A stretch of DNA of 64,000 nt, from contig JAXCGZ010001897.1 of NCBI GenBank assembly GCA_037179515.1, positions 228,501-292,500 of the forward strand, written 5' to 3'. Shown here piece after piece: positions 1-13,651 of the stretch (positions within the stretch are counted from its first letter, which is position 1; each line of letters starts with the position of its first letter). Made by a program: the position numbers and the translations under genes. The notes under the pieces are model-generated. The model did not search any database, had not been told where the DNA came from, and saw nothing but the letters and a program-made list of their open reading frames with translations. The DNA is from Halocaridina rubra (lineage: Eukaryota > Arthropoda > Malacostraca > Decapoda > Atyidae).

Positions 1-1788
1 AAATACCACATTAACCAGCTGAAGCTTTATTGTGAGGACCCGGAGGCCCACAGGGATCCTGCGCTGGCGCTCCCAGCAACCCCTATAGATGCCTCAAGCA
101 TCAACAGAACCTCCGAGGCTGCAGCAACACAGGTGCTCCATTATAGCCACCCCTTACTTCCTATATTGGAATACTCCACCCTTGCAGTGGAGACAGACTT
201 ACGGGAGTGGAGTTTTTCTGAAGAAGCCCCTCTGGCTGCAGCCACCGCTCTTGCAATTGAAGACATAAGCTTAGCTTTTGATGATGGTAAGGATCCTGCC
301 ATTCCCACACACCGAAAAGAAAGTGTGAGTAATTGTATTATTAACTCCAGACTGCAACCGAGTCAACGGGAACAGCTGAACAAGCTATTTGAGGACTATG
401 AGAACGTCTTCAACGACCTCCCAGGCATTACCACTACCCTTGAGCATCATGTCAGACTGACTGACCCAGAGCCATTTCGGCATTCCTATGGTCTTCCCCA
501 CCAGCTGTCCTTACGGCTGAAGGAAGATCTTGACACTTGGGTCCGCCTCGGAATAGTTGAAAAGAGCATTTCGCCTTGGTGTTCGCCGTTACTGGCAGTG
601 CGTAAGCGAGATGGCAGTCACAGGTTCTGCCTTGACTGTCGTAAGCTTAACTCCCGTACCATCTTTGATGGAGAGCCCATTGCTGACGCCGAGCATATTT
701 TCTCGTTGCTTTCCCAAGCCCGTTACCTGTCCAAGTTGGATCTGGCCAGTGGATTTTGGCAAGTCCCGTTGAGCGAGACTACCAAGCCTCTTACAGCTTT
801 TTCCACAAGATATGGTCTATATCAGTTCAGGGTCATGCCTTTTGGTATGGTAAATGCCCCTGGCTGCTTCAGCAGACTCATGAGGATAGTACTACAAGAT
901 CTCGACAATGTTTCATGCTTTATAGACGACATCCTGGTGCATTCTCAGGATTGGTCATCGCACCTCGAGACTCTCCGCAGAGTTCTCACTCGTCTGAACC
1001 AGCATGGACTTCATTTAAAGCCTTCCAAATGTGAGATTGGTTTCACACAATTGCAGTATCTCGGCCACGTGGTTGGAGAAGGAGTTATGTCCCCTATACA
1101 TGACAGGGTACAAGCTATCAAGGATATGGAGAAACCTGCTACTGTCACTCAACTGAGATCATTCCTGGGTAGTGTCGGCTACTACCAACGGTTCATTCCA
1201 CACTTTAATACTATCGCTGCCCCTTTGCAGCAACTGACCTCCTCGAAGCAAAGTAAATCCTCCCCTGTCAAATGGACAGATGAAGCGGAGAGAGCATTTT
1301 TCAAGCTCCGAGAAGCATTGGCAGGTGAGCCAGTATTACAACTGGTAAACCCTGATTTTCCATTTATCTTGCAGACCGACGCCTCAGACGAAGGCCTGGG
1401 TGCCGTGCTCTTGCAAGCCCGATCAGACAACTCAGCAGAAGTAGCTCCAGTGCGATATGCAAGCCGCAGGCTTCGCCCTGCAGAGCGAAATTACTCCACT
1501 GTGGAGAAGGAAGCTCTAGCTGCATATTGGGCCATAAAGAAATTTGAAGTCCATCTGTATGGCCAACATTTTACACTGAGAACCGACCACCGACCTCTCC
1601 TATATTTACAGACTGCAGACAAGCTAAATCCTCGTCTGAAAAGGTGGGCACTTTACCTGAATCTTTTTAAATTCACTGCCCAACATGTTCATGGCAAGGA
1701 CAATGACCTTGCTGATCTACTAAGTCGACGGTCGTTACCCTCAAATGAGGAAGCTGGTGCTGTTAGCCTAAATTTGGCTAGTCAGTAA
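1..1788 (+). CDS. Ty3/gypsy pol 3' part: integrase tail, RT, RNase H
   Basis: The frame is open from the first base of the window, so the true start lies outside. Residues 2-9 read YHINQLKL, like the C-terminal end of a Ty3/gypsy integrase. About 115 residues with no recognisable domain follow. Then comes RT: LAVRKRDGSHRFCLDCRKLN, the LDLASGFWQ block with its catalytic Asp, MPFGMVNAPGCFSRLM, FIDD at the active site, and FLGSVGYYQRF. RNase H follows with LQTDASDEGLGAVLL, the ERNYSTVEKEALA block and RTDHRPLLYL. The frame ends shortly after DLADLLSRR, with no integrase downstream. Known gypsy elements normally read PR-RT-RH-INT; INT before RT/RH is the Gmr1-type order. No internal stop or frameshift is visible, so this copy may be fairly young. 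RT/RH identity is near certain; the integrase tail rests on a short motif. Confidence 0.9.
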   Translation, partial: KYHINQLKLYCEDPEAHRDPALALPATPIDASSINRTSEAAATQVLHYSHPLLPILEYSTLAVETDLREWSFSEEAPLAAATALAIEDISLAFDDGKDPAIPTHRKESVSNCIINSRLQPSQREQLNKLFEDYENVFNDLPGITTTLEHHVRLTDPEPFRHSYGLPHQLSLRLKEDLDTWVRLGIVEKSISPWCSPLLAVRKRDGSHRFCLDCRKLNSRTIFDGEPIADAEHIFSLLSQARYLSKLDLASGFWQVPLSETTKPLTAFSTRYGLYQFRVMPFGMVNAPGCFSRLMRIVLQDLDNVSCFIDDILVHSQDWSSHLETLRRVLTRLNQHGLHLKPSKCEIGFTQLQYLGHVVGEGVMSPIHDRVQAIKDMEKPATVTQLRSFLGSVGYYQRFIPHFNTIAAPLQQLTSSKQSKSSPVKWTDEAERAFFKLREALAGEPVLQLVNPDFPFILQTDASDEGLGAVLLQARSDNSAEVAPVRYASRRLRPAERNYSTVEKEALAAYWAIKKFEVHLYGQHFTLRTDHRPLLYLQTADKLNPRLKRWALYLNLFKFTAQHVHGKDNDLADLLSRRSLPSNEEAGAVSLNLASQ

Positions 1789-3037
1789 AGATTACTTCTC
1801 TAATGTGTTGTTTATTTTTATGTTTATCTTTTATGTCTTTAATACTGTACTGTACTTGTTTACTTTAGCGTACAAACGTTATTCCTAATGGAAAACGAAA
1901 AAGATGAAGAATAATTTTTTGATCGTAGTTTTATGTTTCCCTTTGTGGGACTTTGAAAGCCAGAACTTGGCAGAAACATTTTAGTTTAGTGTTGAATAGC
2001 TGAAACTGTTTTAAATCCAGTCGCCAATGTTAGTGACGACGTGGTTCAAATGTTTAATTTGCGTATACTGTATTTTATTTTGTATATTATATTATTGCCT
2101 TCTTGCATGTGAAGCATTCATAAACTTAAATATTGATATTCACTGATATCTAATTGTGATTTAATTTTCTTGAAATTTGAATTTGATCACATTTCTTTTA
2201 TGTTTTGCATGTCATTTAATGTTTTGTTTACAAGACTTGTTTACTTTTACTAATAGTATGATATGTTCCAGTGGTGGATCCCATTCTTATTATTCATTTG
2301 TTCTTTTCCATGAGAAGGATATCTCATCCCTCATAATAACACTGAAGTCACCGTAACTTCCTCTGTTCTTTTTTCGCCTTCTGTAGTAGAATTTTGCTAA
2401 ATCAATATTCTCTAGAAAGGGCCTTTGTGACAGAGTGTTTCGCTCAATGTCAACAGAGGCTGTTAGATGCCTTATTAATTAAATTAGTAACATAACTGTT
2501 ATTTTCTAACTAAAAAAATTAAAATAATTCCCTTTAATATAACTGTTATTTTCTAACTAAAAAAATTAATTCCCACTTCTTGACTTTCGCAGATTATGAT
2601 TATTTGCAATTTGTATTTTTGCTTATAGCTAATTTTAAATAGCTTAGTTACTCTTCTTGTACGTGTAGAAGTATAGCCCCAATATAAAGGCTGCCCCTAT
2701 TTTTCTGCCTGCTCCGGGCCAAGAAAATTAAGAAAAGAATAACCAGTAACCTAACTTTTCATTATTATTCTCGTTTTATTTTATTTGCTCCCACTTGTTG
2801 CACCTAAAAATACTGTCTCTCCCTTGCATCTCTGCTATAATTGCCTGCCAGGGACCACCACTAAAATAGTCCTTAAAATGAAATCAGAGCCAATTACTGC
2901 TCTAGGAATGTCTCCTACAGATGACGTCACGAAGCACCACGAGGAGACGCTCTCTTTTGGCGCCGAGACTGCCCAGAGGCAACATCTCGCCTGGGTGGTC
3001 TAAGTTTATTTTCAATATTTTACGTGGCATCTTCACA
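1789..3037 (+). other. AT-rich flank of the gypsy pol, possible 3' LTR
   Basis: No convincing gene. A purine-rich stretch near 1889-1912 could be a polypurine tract, and a TATA-like AATATAAAGG lies near 2680, as expected in an LTR promoter. A second LTR copy is not in the window, so LTR limits cannot be fixed. The short open frame at 2785-3003 has no recognisable motif and was not called. Confidence 0.3.
2492..2569. repeat. Tandem duplication, about 31-bp unit, period 47
   Basis: The stretch beginning ATAACTGTTATTTTC at 2492 recurs at 2539 with about 31 bases identical, separated by a short AT-rich spacer. It is a simple local duplication in non-coding DNA. Confidence 0.8.
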
Positions 3038-3081
3038 GGAATTCATCTAGCACAACAAGGAATTCATCTAGCACAACAAGG
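3038..3081. repeat. Tandem repeat, 21-bp unit, two copies
   Basis: GGAATTCATCTAGCACAACAA occupies 3038-3058 and 3059-3079 without mismatch, followed by GG starting a third partial unit. Perfect identity implies a recent slippage event. Confidence 0.85.
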
Positions 3082-3409
3082 TGAGGGATAGTGTATGGTA
3101 AAGCTCGTGGGTCAAGCAAATTGGTTTATTTTCGAGAATTAGTTACATTCGTTACTGGATAAATCTTATGGATTTCTATTCTCAGATTCCATTCCCAGTC
3201 ACACGAAATTTTGTAGATTACCACACTGGAATCTCACATGCCAAAGTTAATTCCTTAACCTGTAAATTACAGCTGATATATATTGCTGAGAAGTTTCTTT
3301 TCACTGAATGTGATAAACGAAAATCTCATCCTCTGAAGACTAGTTATGAGCCCGTAAAAATCTATCTCTCTTCCTAATAAATTCTAATTTCATTTCACCC
3401 CTTTCTATC

Positions 3410-3860
3410 ATCGTAAATAAAGTGTTTTTTTTTTACTTCAAAAACTCGTCAATAAAGCTATTTGCCAAAAAGCCAAATTGCAAATATTCAAAAGGTAATT
3501 TTTCCCAGTTGGCTATGCAAATATTTCTTGTTAACCACAATTTAATGAATGCATACCGTATTTATCTTGCTAATTCTTCATATGTTGGGGATAAAGTGTT
3601 TTGAGTTATAAGTTGCAAATACCTCAAAAGGTGGTTTTGCACCCTTTTTTTATTGCAAAGTTCTTGATAACTAAAAGTGAATGAATACTGTATTTATCTC
3701 GTAGATTCTTCCTTTACCCTAAATAGAGTGTTTTACCATATTAATTTCATATCAGGAATAAGCATTGCAACTTTTGTGGTTGCCCACAATTTAAGGAATA
3801 CATACAGTACTGTATTTGTCTTGCTTATTCTTCATTTATTGTGAATATATTATTTTCTTT
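3410..3860. repeat. Degenerate tandem repeat, three to four units
   Basis: Units of roughly 120-180 bp share an ordered set of blocks: AAATAAAGTGTTTT, GTTGCAAATA, CAAAAGGT, a GAATGCATAC-like block, GTATTTATCTTG and ATTCTTC. The last part recurs near 3545-3600, 3680-3735 and 3797-3855. Units differ by many substitutions and small indels, so this looks like an old minisatellite. No coding potential is evident. Confidence 0.6.
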
Positions 3861-3902
3861 AAAACCAGTAAAGAATTAATGTTTTGTATGCTATTATGGT
3901 AG

Positions 3903-3984
3903 CATAAATATTTCTGGTTAGCTGTGAATAACCTATATATATTCATAAATATTTCTGGTTAGCTGTGAATAACCTATATATATT
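3903..3984. repeat. Tandem duplication, 41-bp unit, two copies
   Basis: The unit starting CATAAATATTTCTGGTTAGC at 3903 is repeated perfectly at 3944. It is non-coding and recent by identity. Confidence 0.85.
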
Positions 3985-4469
3985 CATCCAGTAGAATGAC
4001 ATTGGAAACTCATTATATGTGTGCTCATGCTTTCAGTTTCCCATTATAAACAGTGTGTCATTTCTGTTTCTGAAATTGCAGTGCCCTGTATTCTACTCTG
4101 CCTGTGTGACAGAGGTAATCATCGAGTTGAGGCCAAAGTCTTGGCATACGTCCGTGGTGCCGGGAAACGAACTCATACTCACCTCCTCCGGGATTCGAGG
4201 CAGCATTTCATAAAATTTAATTTGAGAAATTTAATTCAATTCTTTTAATGTCATTGCATTTCCAAAATTAAAAGAAAGTTGAATTCTGAGTTTCATTTAA
4301 CCGACTAATGGTAATAAACATGGGGTGTTCAAGTACAAATATCTGTCCTGTCTGTTTGTGAGCTCTTAACCGAGCTCGGTACTTTGAGTCCCCTTAGTAA
4401 AACAGAATCTTAAGAACACTCTAGCATCATCATTTAAAACAAACCCCCACAACCTTGAATGAATGCCCT

Positions 4470-4556
4470 TTTTAACCTCTGACCGTGGTGAGCTGCGAAC
4501 CCTTGACCTGACAAATAAATATCGCAAGTGTTACCACTTGGCTACGGTTGTCAAAG
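4470..4556 (-). mobile_element. tRNA-derived SINE head (fragment)
   Basis: On the minus strand an A-box-like TAGCCAAGTGG (4534-4544) is followed about 35 bases later by a B-box-like GGGTTCGCAGCTC (4490-4502). This is the internal RNA polymerase III promoter layout of a tRNA-derived SINE. The segment aligns by eye with the head of the complete SINE at 55392-55589, but the conserved body of that SINE is not seen here. A functional tRNA is unlikely, because the arms do not form a clean cloverleaf. Confidence 0.6.
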
Positions 4557-4617
4557 AACTCACCTATTTGATTTATATATTTGTTTGATGCAAATTTTTT
4601 TGTTTCATTCGAGAATG

Positions 4618-4918
4618 CATATTTACACATGTAGATTGTGATAATGGAAAGTGGAATCAGAATAAACAAACTCTAGCTGTTGTATCTTCTTTCTCTTCTT
4701 TTCCGTCTCCACCTCCCTATTATTCTATCTTCCTCCCATGCGTTCTGTTCCTCCTCATGCCTTATATTTATACATATAGACTGTGAAAATGGAAAGTGGA
4801 ATCAGATTATAAAGAAACTCTTGGTGTTGATGTTGTTGTTATCGTCTTTTTCTTCTTTTCTGACTCCACCTCCCCATTATTTTATCGTCCTCTCAAGCAT
4901 TCTGTTCCTCCTCATGCC
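4618..4918. repeat. Imperfect tandem duplication, about 150-bp unit
   Basis: Unit 1 (4618-4760) and unit 2 (4762-4918) both run from an ATATTTAYACAT block through AATGGAAAGTGGAATCAGA, a pyrimidine-rich section with CTCCACCTCCC, and a shared end TTCTGTTCCTCCTCATGCC. They differ by substitutions and small indels. The short open frames across them are low-complexity and were not called. Confidence 0.7.
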
Positions 4919-5341
4919 TTCTCCTTAACCTCCTCCTCCTTTCTTCTCCTTTGCGTCCCCCTCATGAGCTTCCTCCCCTACTGATGAGTAATACGATTCC
5001 TACATAAGTGCCTTTTCTAGAAATTGCTTCCCACTCATCCGTACCATGTAAACCTTAGCTGTAAGACACATATATTAATTCTGTTTAATTTGTATCTATG
5101 CATGTATTAGATTATTTGTTTTTGTTTGTTTGTTGTGTGAAATGAGAACATAAACGGACAGAAAATTCACCTCTCACCCTGTAAACTGACCCAAAAATAA
5201 AAGCTACGAAGCACTAATCACTGGAGTCCTCTATGAACCACAAAAACAGACCTGAGTGACCAAATAAACCAATGCAAAGAAAGATAGCATATCCAATCAC
5301 CAGTACGGATTCTGCAAGGCAAAATCAACTGTAACCCCCTG

Positions 5342-5712
5342 TTCTATCTTACTCGTGTATGGAGTAAGGAGCGACGCGATGGGGAAACCTGGGAGCAAAC
5401 AACGACTATGGTGTCAGCCCTGATAGCTGATAAATTACAGCTAGAAGGCATGAAGTTGGAGAGGGCTCACAGGGTGGGACCACTTCGTGATGACAAACCT
5501 CTCCCCATAGTGACTCATTTCTCCCACTACTGTGACAGAGAGACGGTCATGCGAAATGCCAAAAAGTTGCAAGGCACCAAGATCTACCTTAATGATGACC
5601 TATGTGCTGCATCACAGGCAATAAAATCTGCACAAATGCCACAACTAAAGAAGGCTAGATCAGAAGGGAAAATAGCGACATTAGGCATACTAAGCTCATC
5701 GTAAGGGAATGA
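5342..5712 (+). pseudogene. LINE-X ORF1 C-terminal fragment (nucleic-acid-binding, RRM-like)
   Basis: The frame reads GETWEQ, then LERAHRVG, then YLNDDLCAASQ and a basic Ala-rich segment. This is the layout of the C-terminal half of LINE ORF1 proteins of the L1/CR1/L2 type, RNA-binding chaperones that coat the element's transcript. The frame is open upstream of the ATG at 5408, so that ATG is probably internal. A frameshift near 5675 is inferred because the expected ending (RHTKLIVRE and stop) lies in the next frame, ending at 5712. The N-terminal coiled coil is not recognised upstream. The neighbour is ORF2 of the same element. Confidence 0.65.
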
Positions 5713-5984
5713 TACAACACTGAGAGTGTGGCTGGTGCAGTGGGTGGCGCGGTTGAGGAGATGACCAGGATCGGTGGTGTGGGGGTGGGGGGCAAGGGAG
5801 TGGGGGCGGGAGAGTAATATGTCATCACCTGCACCCCCTCCTGCCGTGTCTCCCGCCACAGGCGCTATAAAACGCTCTCACCCAAAACCAATAAATGGCC
5901 GGAAGAACTGGGTAAGACTTGAAAGAAATAAGTGGTAACTTGTAAGTCAGTAAATGTAAAAATAGTGTAATTTATTTCTTCACC

Positions 5985-8900
5985 ATGGCTGAAAATAGAT
6001 ATCTTCCATACTATTCCATTAATGACGATGAACTTATAAGGCTAACAAACAACGACAAAGTTCTTCCAAATTACTTATGTATCAATGAGCTTGATAAGAT
6101 GATATTTAACCCACTTGATCTAGAAAACTAAATTGATTTGTTTTTGAATAATATGAGAAACGCAACCAACACTTTTTCAATTTATATATACTTAAATGAA
6201 CTTTATTCAAATTTAAATAAATCTAACACATTTTCGGTTTTGTGCATGAACATTAGAAGTCTTGCAAATAACCTTCAAATATTTGTTGACCAATGTTTAA
6301 CAGAAAATAATATATGTGATGTAATGGGTTTTTCGGAGACTAGGCTGGATAATGATATTGAATCACTGTATAATATAACATGTTATAATATGTACATTCT
6401 GAACAGAGACAGGAAAGGTGGAGGTGTATGTATGTATGTAGCAAATAAGTATAGCTCGAGTGTTATAAAGGAGTGCAGTATGATGGAACGATTCATTGAA
6501 TGTGTTAGTGTACAGGTACATAACGGTAAGGAAAATTGCTTCTTTGCATCTGTATATAGACCACCGAAGAGGAACATGCCTGAATTCCTTGGAGCTTTAC
6601 TGAAAGTATTTGATTTTGCAGCAAGAAAAAAGTACAAAACTATTTATTTATTTGGTGATTGGAACTTAGATTTGTTTAAAATAAATGATCAAAGAGTAAC
6701 TGATTATATAAACATAATGTATTCACATGGCTGCTTTCCACTAACTACTAACCCTACAAGAGTAACTGAAAATAGTGCATCTCTATTCAATCATATCTGG
6801 ACCACAAATCTTGAAGACAACATAAGCAATTACATAGTGTACACCGACATAACACATCATTTTGCAGTATACTCCCAGTTTAAAAAAGAACAACATAAAT
6901 TTGATGCATATGTAGAAATAAGACATTACTCTGATGATAACATAGCTAAATTTACTAGAGATATGCAACATATCATAGACCTAAATAACGCAAATGAAGC
7001 TTTTAATAATTTTCACTGTACATTTAGAGATAAATTTCTAGACTGATTTCCTCTAAGAAAATTGACTGTAAATAATAAAAACAACAGATGCCCTCATATA
7101 ACTGCAAGATTAAAAAATAGTATCAAAGAAAAACACCGATTAGAAAGGCTTGCATCAAAATGGCCTTTGTCTTTTGGAACCAGATATAAAGCTTACAGGA
7201 ACAAATTAGTAACACTACTTCGAGCTGCAAAAAATGGATATTTTCAGGATAAGCTTAAGAAGGAACAAGGAAACAGCAAGTCCACCTGGAATACTATAAA
7301 CAGCCTTATGGGACGAAAACAATTTAATCATTCAAGGAAATCAAATTTAAACTGATAATGACCACACTGCTAATATCTTTAATAATAATTTCTTAACTAT
7401 AGCACAACCAACACAGGAACAACAAAATATGCAACAAAACTCACACTGCCAGTTTCTTAATAATCCACCAGTCTTTTCGTTTTACTTGTATCCTGTAACA
7501 AGGGAGGAAGTCACTAAATATATAAAAACCTTAAAACCAAATACAGCGTCTGGAGATGATGAAATTCCATCAAAACTACTCCAGGTCACTGCCCATGACA
7601 TAGGTACCCCACTTACCCACATAATAAATCTATGTTTTCAGCAAGGATGTATTCCAGACAAACTAAAAAGTGCTAAAGTAATACCTATATTCAAGTCAGG
7701 CAATGAAGATAATGAAAATAACTATAGACCTATATCAATCTTACCATCCTTAAGTAAAGTGTTTGAAAAAGCGATTGTTCACAGACTTAAAGAATTCCTT
7801 GAAAAGTTCAACCTATTATCTGAAACTCAATACGGATTCCGTAATAATAAGACCACTGAAAAAGCAATAATGCACTTTACAAGTAATGTTTATCAAATTT
7901 GGAAAATAAAAACTTTGTTGCAGGGGTTTTCCTAGACTTGTCCAAAGCATTTGACTCATTACACCATGATATACTAATAGAAAAACTAAATTGTGTGGGT
8001 ATTAGGGGAACACCATTACAGTTATGTAAAAGCTACTTGAAAAATTGAAAACAAGCTGTATATTGTAATGGGAAAGCATCTTTGTTGCAAACTATTGAGA
8101 GGAGAGTACCACAGGGATCAATACTGGGCCCACTGTTATTTTTAGTTTATATAAATGATATTTCCAATGCCAGTAATAAATTCAAATATATTCTTTATGC
8201 ATGTGACACCCACCTTCTCTTGCATGATAATAACCTTGACCACCTGCATTCTGTTTTAAATAGTGAACTAGAAAATATTAACAACTTGGTCTCTGTTAAT
8301 AAATTAAAGCTAAATGTTTCCAAAACTGACTACTGTATATCTTATTTCAAAATAAATCTGTAGTACACAATATTGGTCAAGTTTATATGAGTGGGTATGA
8401 AGTTAAAAGAGTTGCTTGTAAGAAAACTTTGAGAGTAATTATTGATGAAAATTTAAGTTGCAAAAATCATATTCAATCTGTCTGCTCAAAACTGTCCAAG
8501 ACGTGTAGAATTTTTTATAAAATTCGCCATAACCTAACAAATGAGGCCTTAAAAAGCATATACTATTCCCTGTGTTATCCTCATATTATATACTGTTTGT
8601 CCATCTGGGGTTGTGCTTGGCCGTCAATTGTAAGGGATGTATTTGTAACTCAGAAAAAACTGATCAGAACTATTACATATAGTGGAAAATATGACTCAAC
8701 TTCCTCTTTATTCAAGGAGCTAAACTTGCTTAAATTTAATTACTTGATGCAATATTTGTCTTATTATTATACATAGTGATGTTAATGATAACAAAAAATT
8801 ATTTAGATTTATTCAACACAGCCATGGAACCAGAGGTAACAATATAAATTTGATATGTCCACAGCCGAGAACAACCTGGTACAAATTTTCTACTCACTGT

Positions 8901-9023
8901 TTTGGCCCAAAATGTTGGAATGCATTACCAGAAGATTTAAAAACAATAACTGGCATAACTTTATTTAAAAAGAAACTCAAACAGCATTTATATACTAGGC
9001 AAAATCAAGCAGCTGTCGAATAA
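5985..9023 (+). pseudogene. LINE-X ORF2: endonuclease and reverse transcriptase, broken
   Basis: ORF2 would start at the ATG at 5985. A TAA at 6129-6131 interrupts it, and the same frame resumes to 7046. Endonuclease motifs are GFSETRLD, KGGGVCMYV, VYRPPKRN and GDWN (normally GDFN); the usual SDH is THH. RT motifs are SGDDEIPSKLL, NNYRPISIL, QYGFRNNKTTEKA, FLDLSKAFDSLHHD (after a frameshift near 7930), PQGSILGPLLFLVYIND, and YACD where FADD is expected. The C-terminal part runs through 8387-8776 and, after another shift, through CWNALPEDLK to the stop at 9021. Loss of the catalytic Asp pair and several frame breaks make it non-functional. Confidence 0.85.
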
Positions 9024-9289
9024 TAATTAATACAGTATTGGTGCATCATTATGTCCAGGTTAAGGTCAGGCTACTGCTTTGTTTTATTACAAGATAAGTA
9101 TGAGATTACTATATTGGAGCTTTTGTTAACTGTTGCCGTCATTCTTTTAATTATGTAAACTGTATATTAAACTGCCTGCCAAGGAGCTCTTGCTCAGCAG
9201 GCTAGTGCCTCTAAATATAGAGTACATATTTATTCTTGTATGTATACTGATTTTTTGGAAATAAAATCTATGACTATGACTATGACTAT

Positions 9290-10606
9290 CTTCTCTGAGG
9301 AACTATAGGGAGTCCTTTGTCAGCACCCTTGATATCAATAAGGATTTTGACAGAGTCTGGCACAAGGCTCTGTTGACCAAACTCCATGCTTATGGCTTTA
9401 CCCCTTCTCTCTGTTCTCTGATTTCCAGTTTTCTTTCTGACCATCTTATATCAGTGGTTGTTGACAGTGCAACATTTAACTCATTCCCTGTTACCGTTGG
9501 TACAACATAGGGCTATGTTCTTTCACCTACATTGTTCCTTCTTATCAATTATTTTTTCAGTCCCTATTCTCCTCTCTTCTCCATGCCTTCGTCAATGATT
9601 CTACCCTCCATTATTCCTCTGCCTTCTCTCCACAACCTTCATCTGCTACTCGCAATCAATCTCGTATCAGTCTTTCTTCTACTCTCAGCTCCAATTTTCA
9701 GAGCGTATCTAAGAGGGGAATCCAAGATTTAGTCAAATTTAAAGCCTCCTAAATACAGTTTCTGGCAAATTTTTTATCTTCTTCTCCTCCTGTAAGCCCC
9801 ACTGTCTTTGAAAGTTAGAAATTTACCATCTTAATTCTGTTAACATTTTAGGAAATCAGATAGCTTCTAACTTGTCTTGAAAGAGTCACATAATGCAAAT
9901 TTCTAAATCTGTATCCCAAAAATTGGGGGTTCTGTTTTGTTTTCACCATCAACTTTCCTCTCTCCAATTACTTAAAATCTATAAAGGTATTAACCGTCCA
10001 TGTTTAGAATATGCTCGCACATCTGAGATGGTGCTTCTTATATTTATCTCCTTGAGAGGGTTGAATCTAAGGCAGGCAGACTCCTCAATGGCCCTTCTCT
10101 TACTCTTAGTCTGAATTCTCCTTCTCTTTGCTGTAAGGTATCATCCCTTTCTCTTTTCTATCGCTACAAATTCCATCTCTGCTTTGATGAGTTGGCGTGT
10201 TGCATCCCTTCCCCACTGCCAAGGGTGCTTAACACTCGCCAAGCGGCCTCATCTCACAGGTACTGTGCGGAGATTTGTGGCTCTAGGATTGGTCGATGCA
10301 GTGTCTGCTTCCTCCCATCCACTTCCTGAGTCCAGAACTCTCTTATTCCTTCTGTCTTTTCTTATTCTTATAACCTATCTTCCTTCAAAAAACAGATCTA
10401 TTCTCGTCTCAGAGCCTAATCCTGCCATATCTCTAGGTCCTCATTACTAAGACTATTTTTTTCAGCCTGTCCTTTCGTATTGTGTATCATTTCCTTATTT
10501 CTGCCTAGTCCTTACACTTTTACTTCTTCATTTTAATGTTTTCTTAGTGCCCGAGCCTGATGAGGGCAATTTTCATGCCTGTCCCGGTGCCACACTCATA
10601 AAAAAA
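9290..10606 (+). pseudogene. LINE-Y copy 1, RT fragment (Jockey-superfamily-like)
   Basis: In shifting frames the sequence encodes RT pieces: DFDRVWHKALLTKLHAYGF (LDxxxAF block), SLCSLISSFLSDHLISVVVD, and a degraded GxPQGSVLSPTLFLLIN block with a stop. It aligns by eye with 43030-44320 and shares the 3' sequence ending ACACTCATAAAA, here followed by poly(A) at about 10599-10607. The copy starts in the RT, so it is 5'-truncated or cut by LINE-X, whose (TATGAC)n tail abuts it. Many stops make it dead. The precise clade is not determined. Confidence 0.7.
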
Positions 10607-10910
10607 AAATTATGAGTTTCATATCTTACATTTCAAGTAACAATTAAATATCATCAAAACAATGAAACATCAAAAAGAAACATAAATTAAATTTTAGGAG
10701 AGTTGTTTCTCACCTTTTATCGTTTATATCAAATGTTTTAAGACCTTTATTAAGACAAACTAGCAATACATGAGGTGGATGGAACAAATTCTAACGAATT
10801 TACTTGATATTGTCCATCTCAATCAGAGAATTCACAAGTCATCAAAATTGAAAAAACTGAATGTATTTGTTCCAGGTGAGACTTGTGTTATCTGCCTCAT
10901 ATACTGGAAT
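10607..10910. other. No feature seen
   Basis: AT-rich DNA between the LINE-Y poly(A) and the 3' tail of the next CR1 copy. No open frame, repeat or regulatory signal could be supported. Confidence 0.5.
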
Positions 10911-13384
<2,474 letters not shown>

Positions 13385-13387
13385 TGG

Positions 13388-13625
13388 AATTATTTACATG
13401 ATTTATATGAGGCCTAAACATGAATGTTCAGCACCTTTCTTGAAACTGGACTTATAGTTAAATATATAAACAAACTGGGGATTGCTAAAAGAAATGCTGC
13501 GAATGTAGTGCTATAGATAAGTGATCTCAGTTACAAGGAAAAGCTGAAGGAGTTACTTATTACTACTCGAATCTAGAAGAAAGAGTGGCTCATACGGTAA
13601 TGGTTTTAACTCCTCAATGGTTCTG
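13388..13625 (+). pseudogene. Old, divergent CR1-like ORF2 C-terminal fragment
   Basis: Read in changing frames, the segment resembles the C-terminal region of the CR1 copies. A TYVRPKLEYAAPFW-like part (TATATGAGGCCTAAACATGAA) is followed by an LSYKEKLKEL-like part corresponding to LSYDERLREL, then a match to the LEARR region. It is far more diverged than the other copies and is full of stops, so it represents an older subfamily or related family. The 5' and 3' limits are approximate. Confidence 0.55.
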
Positions 13626-13651
13626 ACAAAAATGACAAGGGCCATTACTTT

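Larger units (their letters stand above)
5300..9289 (+). mobile_element. LINE-X, two-ORF non-LTR retrotransposon (L2/Rex1-like)
   Basis: An ORF1-like segment (5342-5712) is followed about 270 bases later by an endonuclease-RT ORF2 (5985-9023) and a 3' region ending in GGAAATAAAATCTATGAC with (TATGAC)n at 9268-9289. An array of short repeats at the 3' end, instead of poly(A), is typical of CR1/L2-type LINEs. The 5' limit is uncertain. The 3' tail runs directly into LINE-Y sequence, so LINE-X may have inserted there. The copy is dead, with a stop, frameshifts and lost catalytic residues. Clade assignment is tentative. Confidence 0.75.

Noticed and set aside
2785..3003. A small frame possibly coding a host exon
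   Set aside because: It shows no domain, splice context or codon signal, and it lies in the probable LTR/flank of the gypsy fragment.
4470..4556. A tRNA gene
   Set aside because: A and B boxes are present but a cloverleaf is not, and related heads occur in SINEs with target duplications elsewhere in the window.
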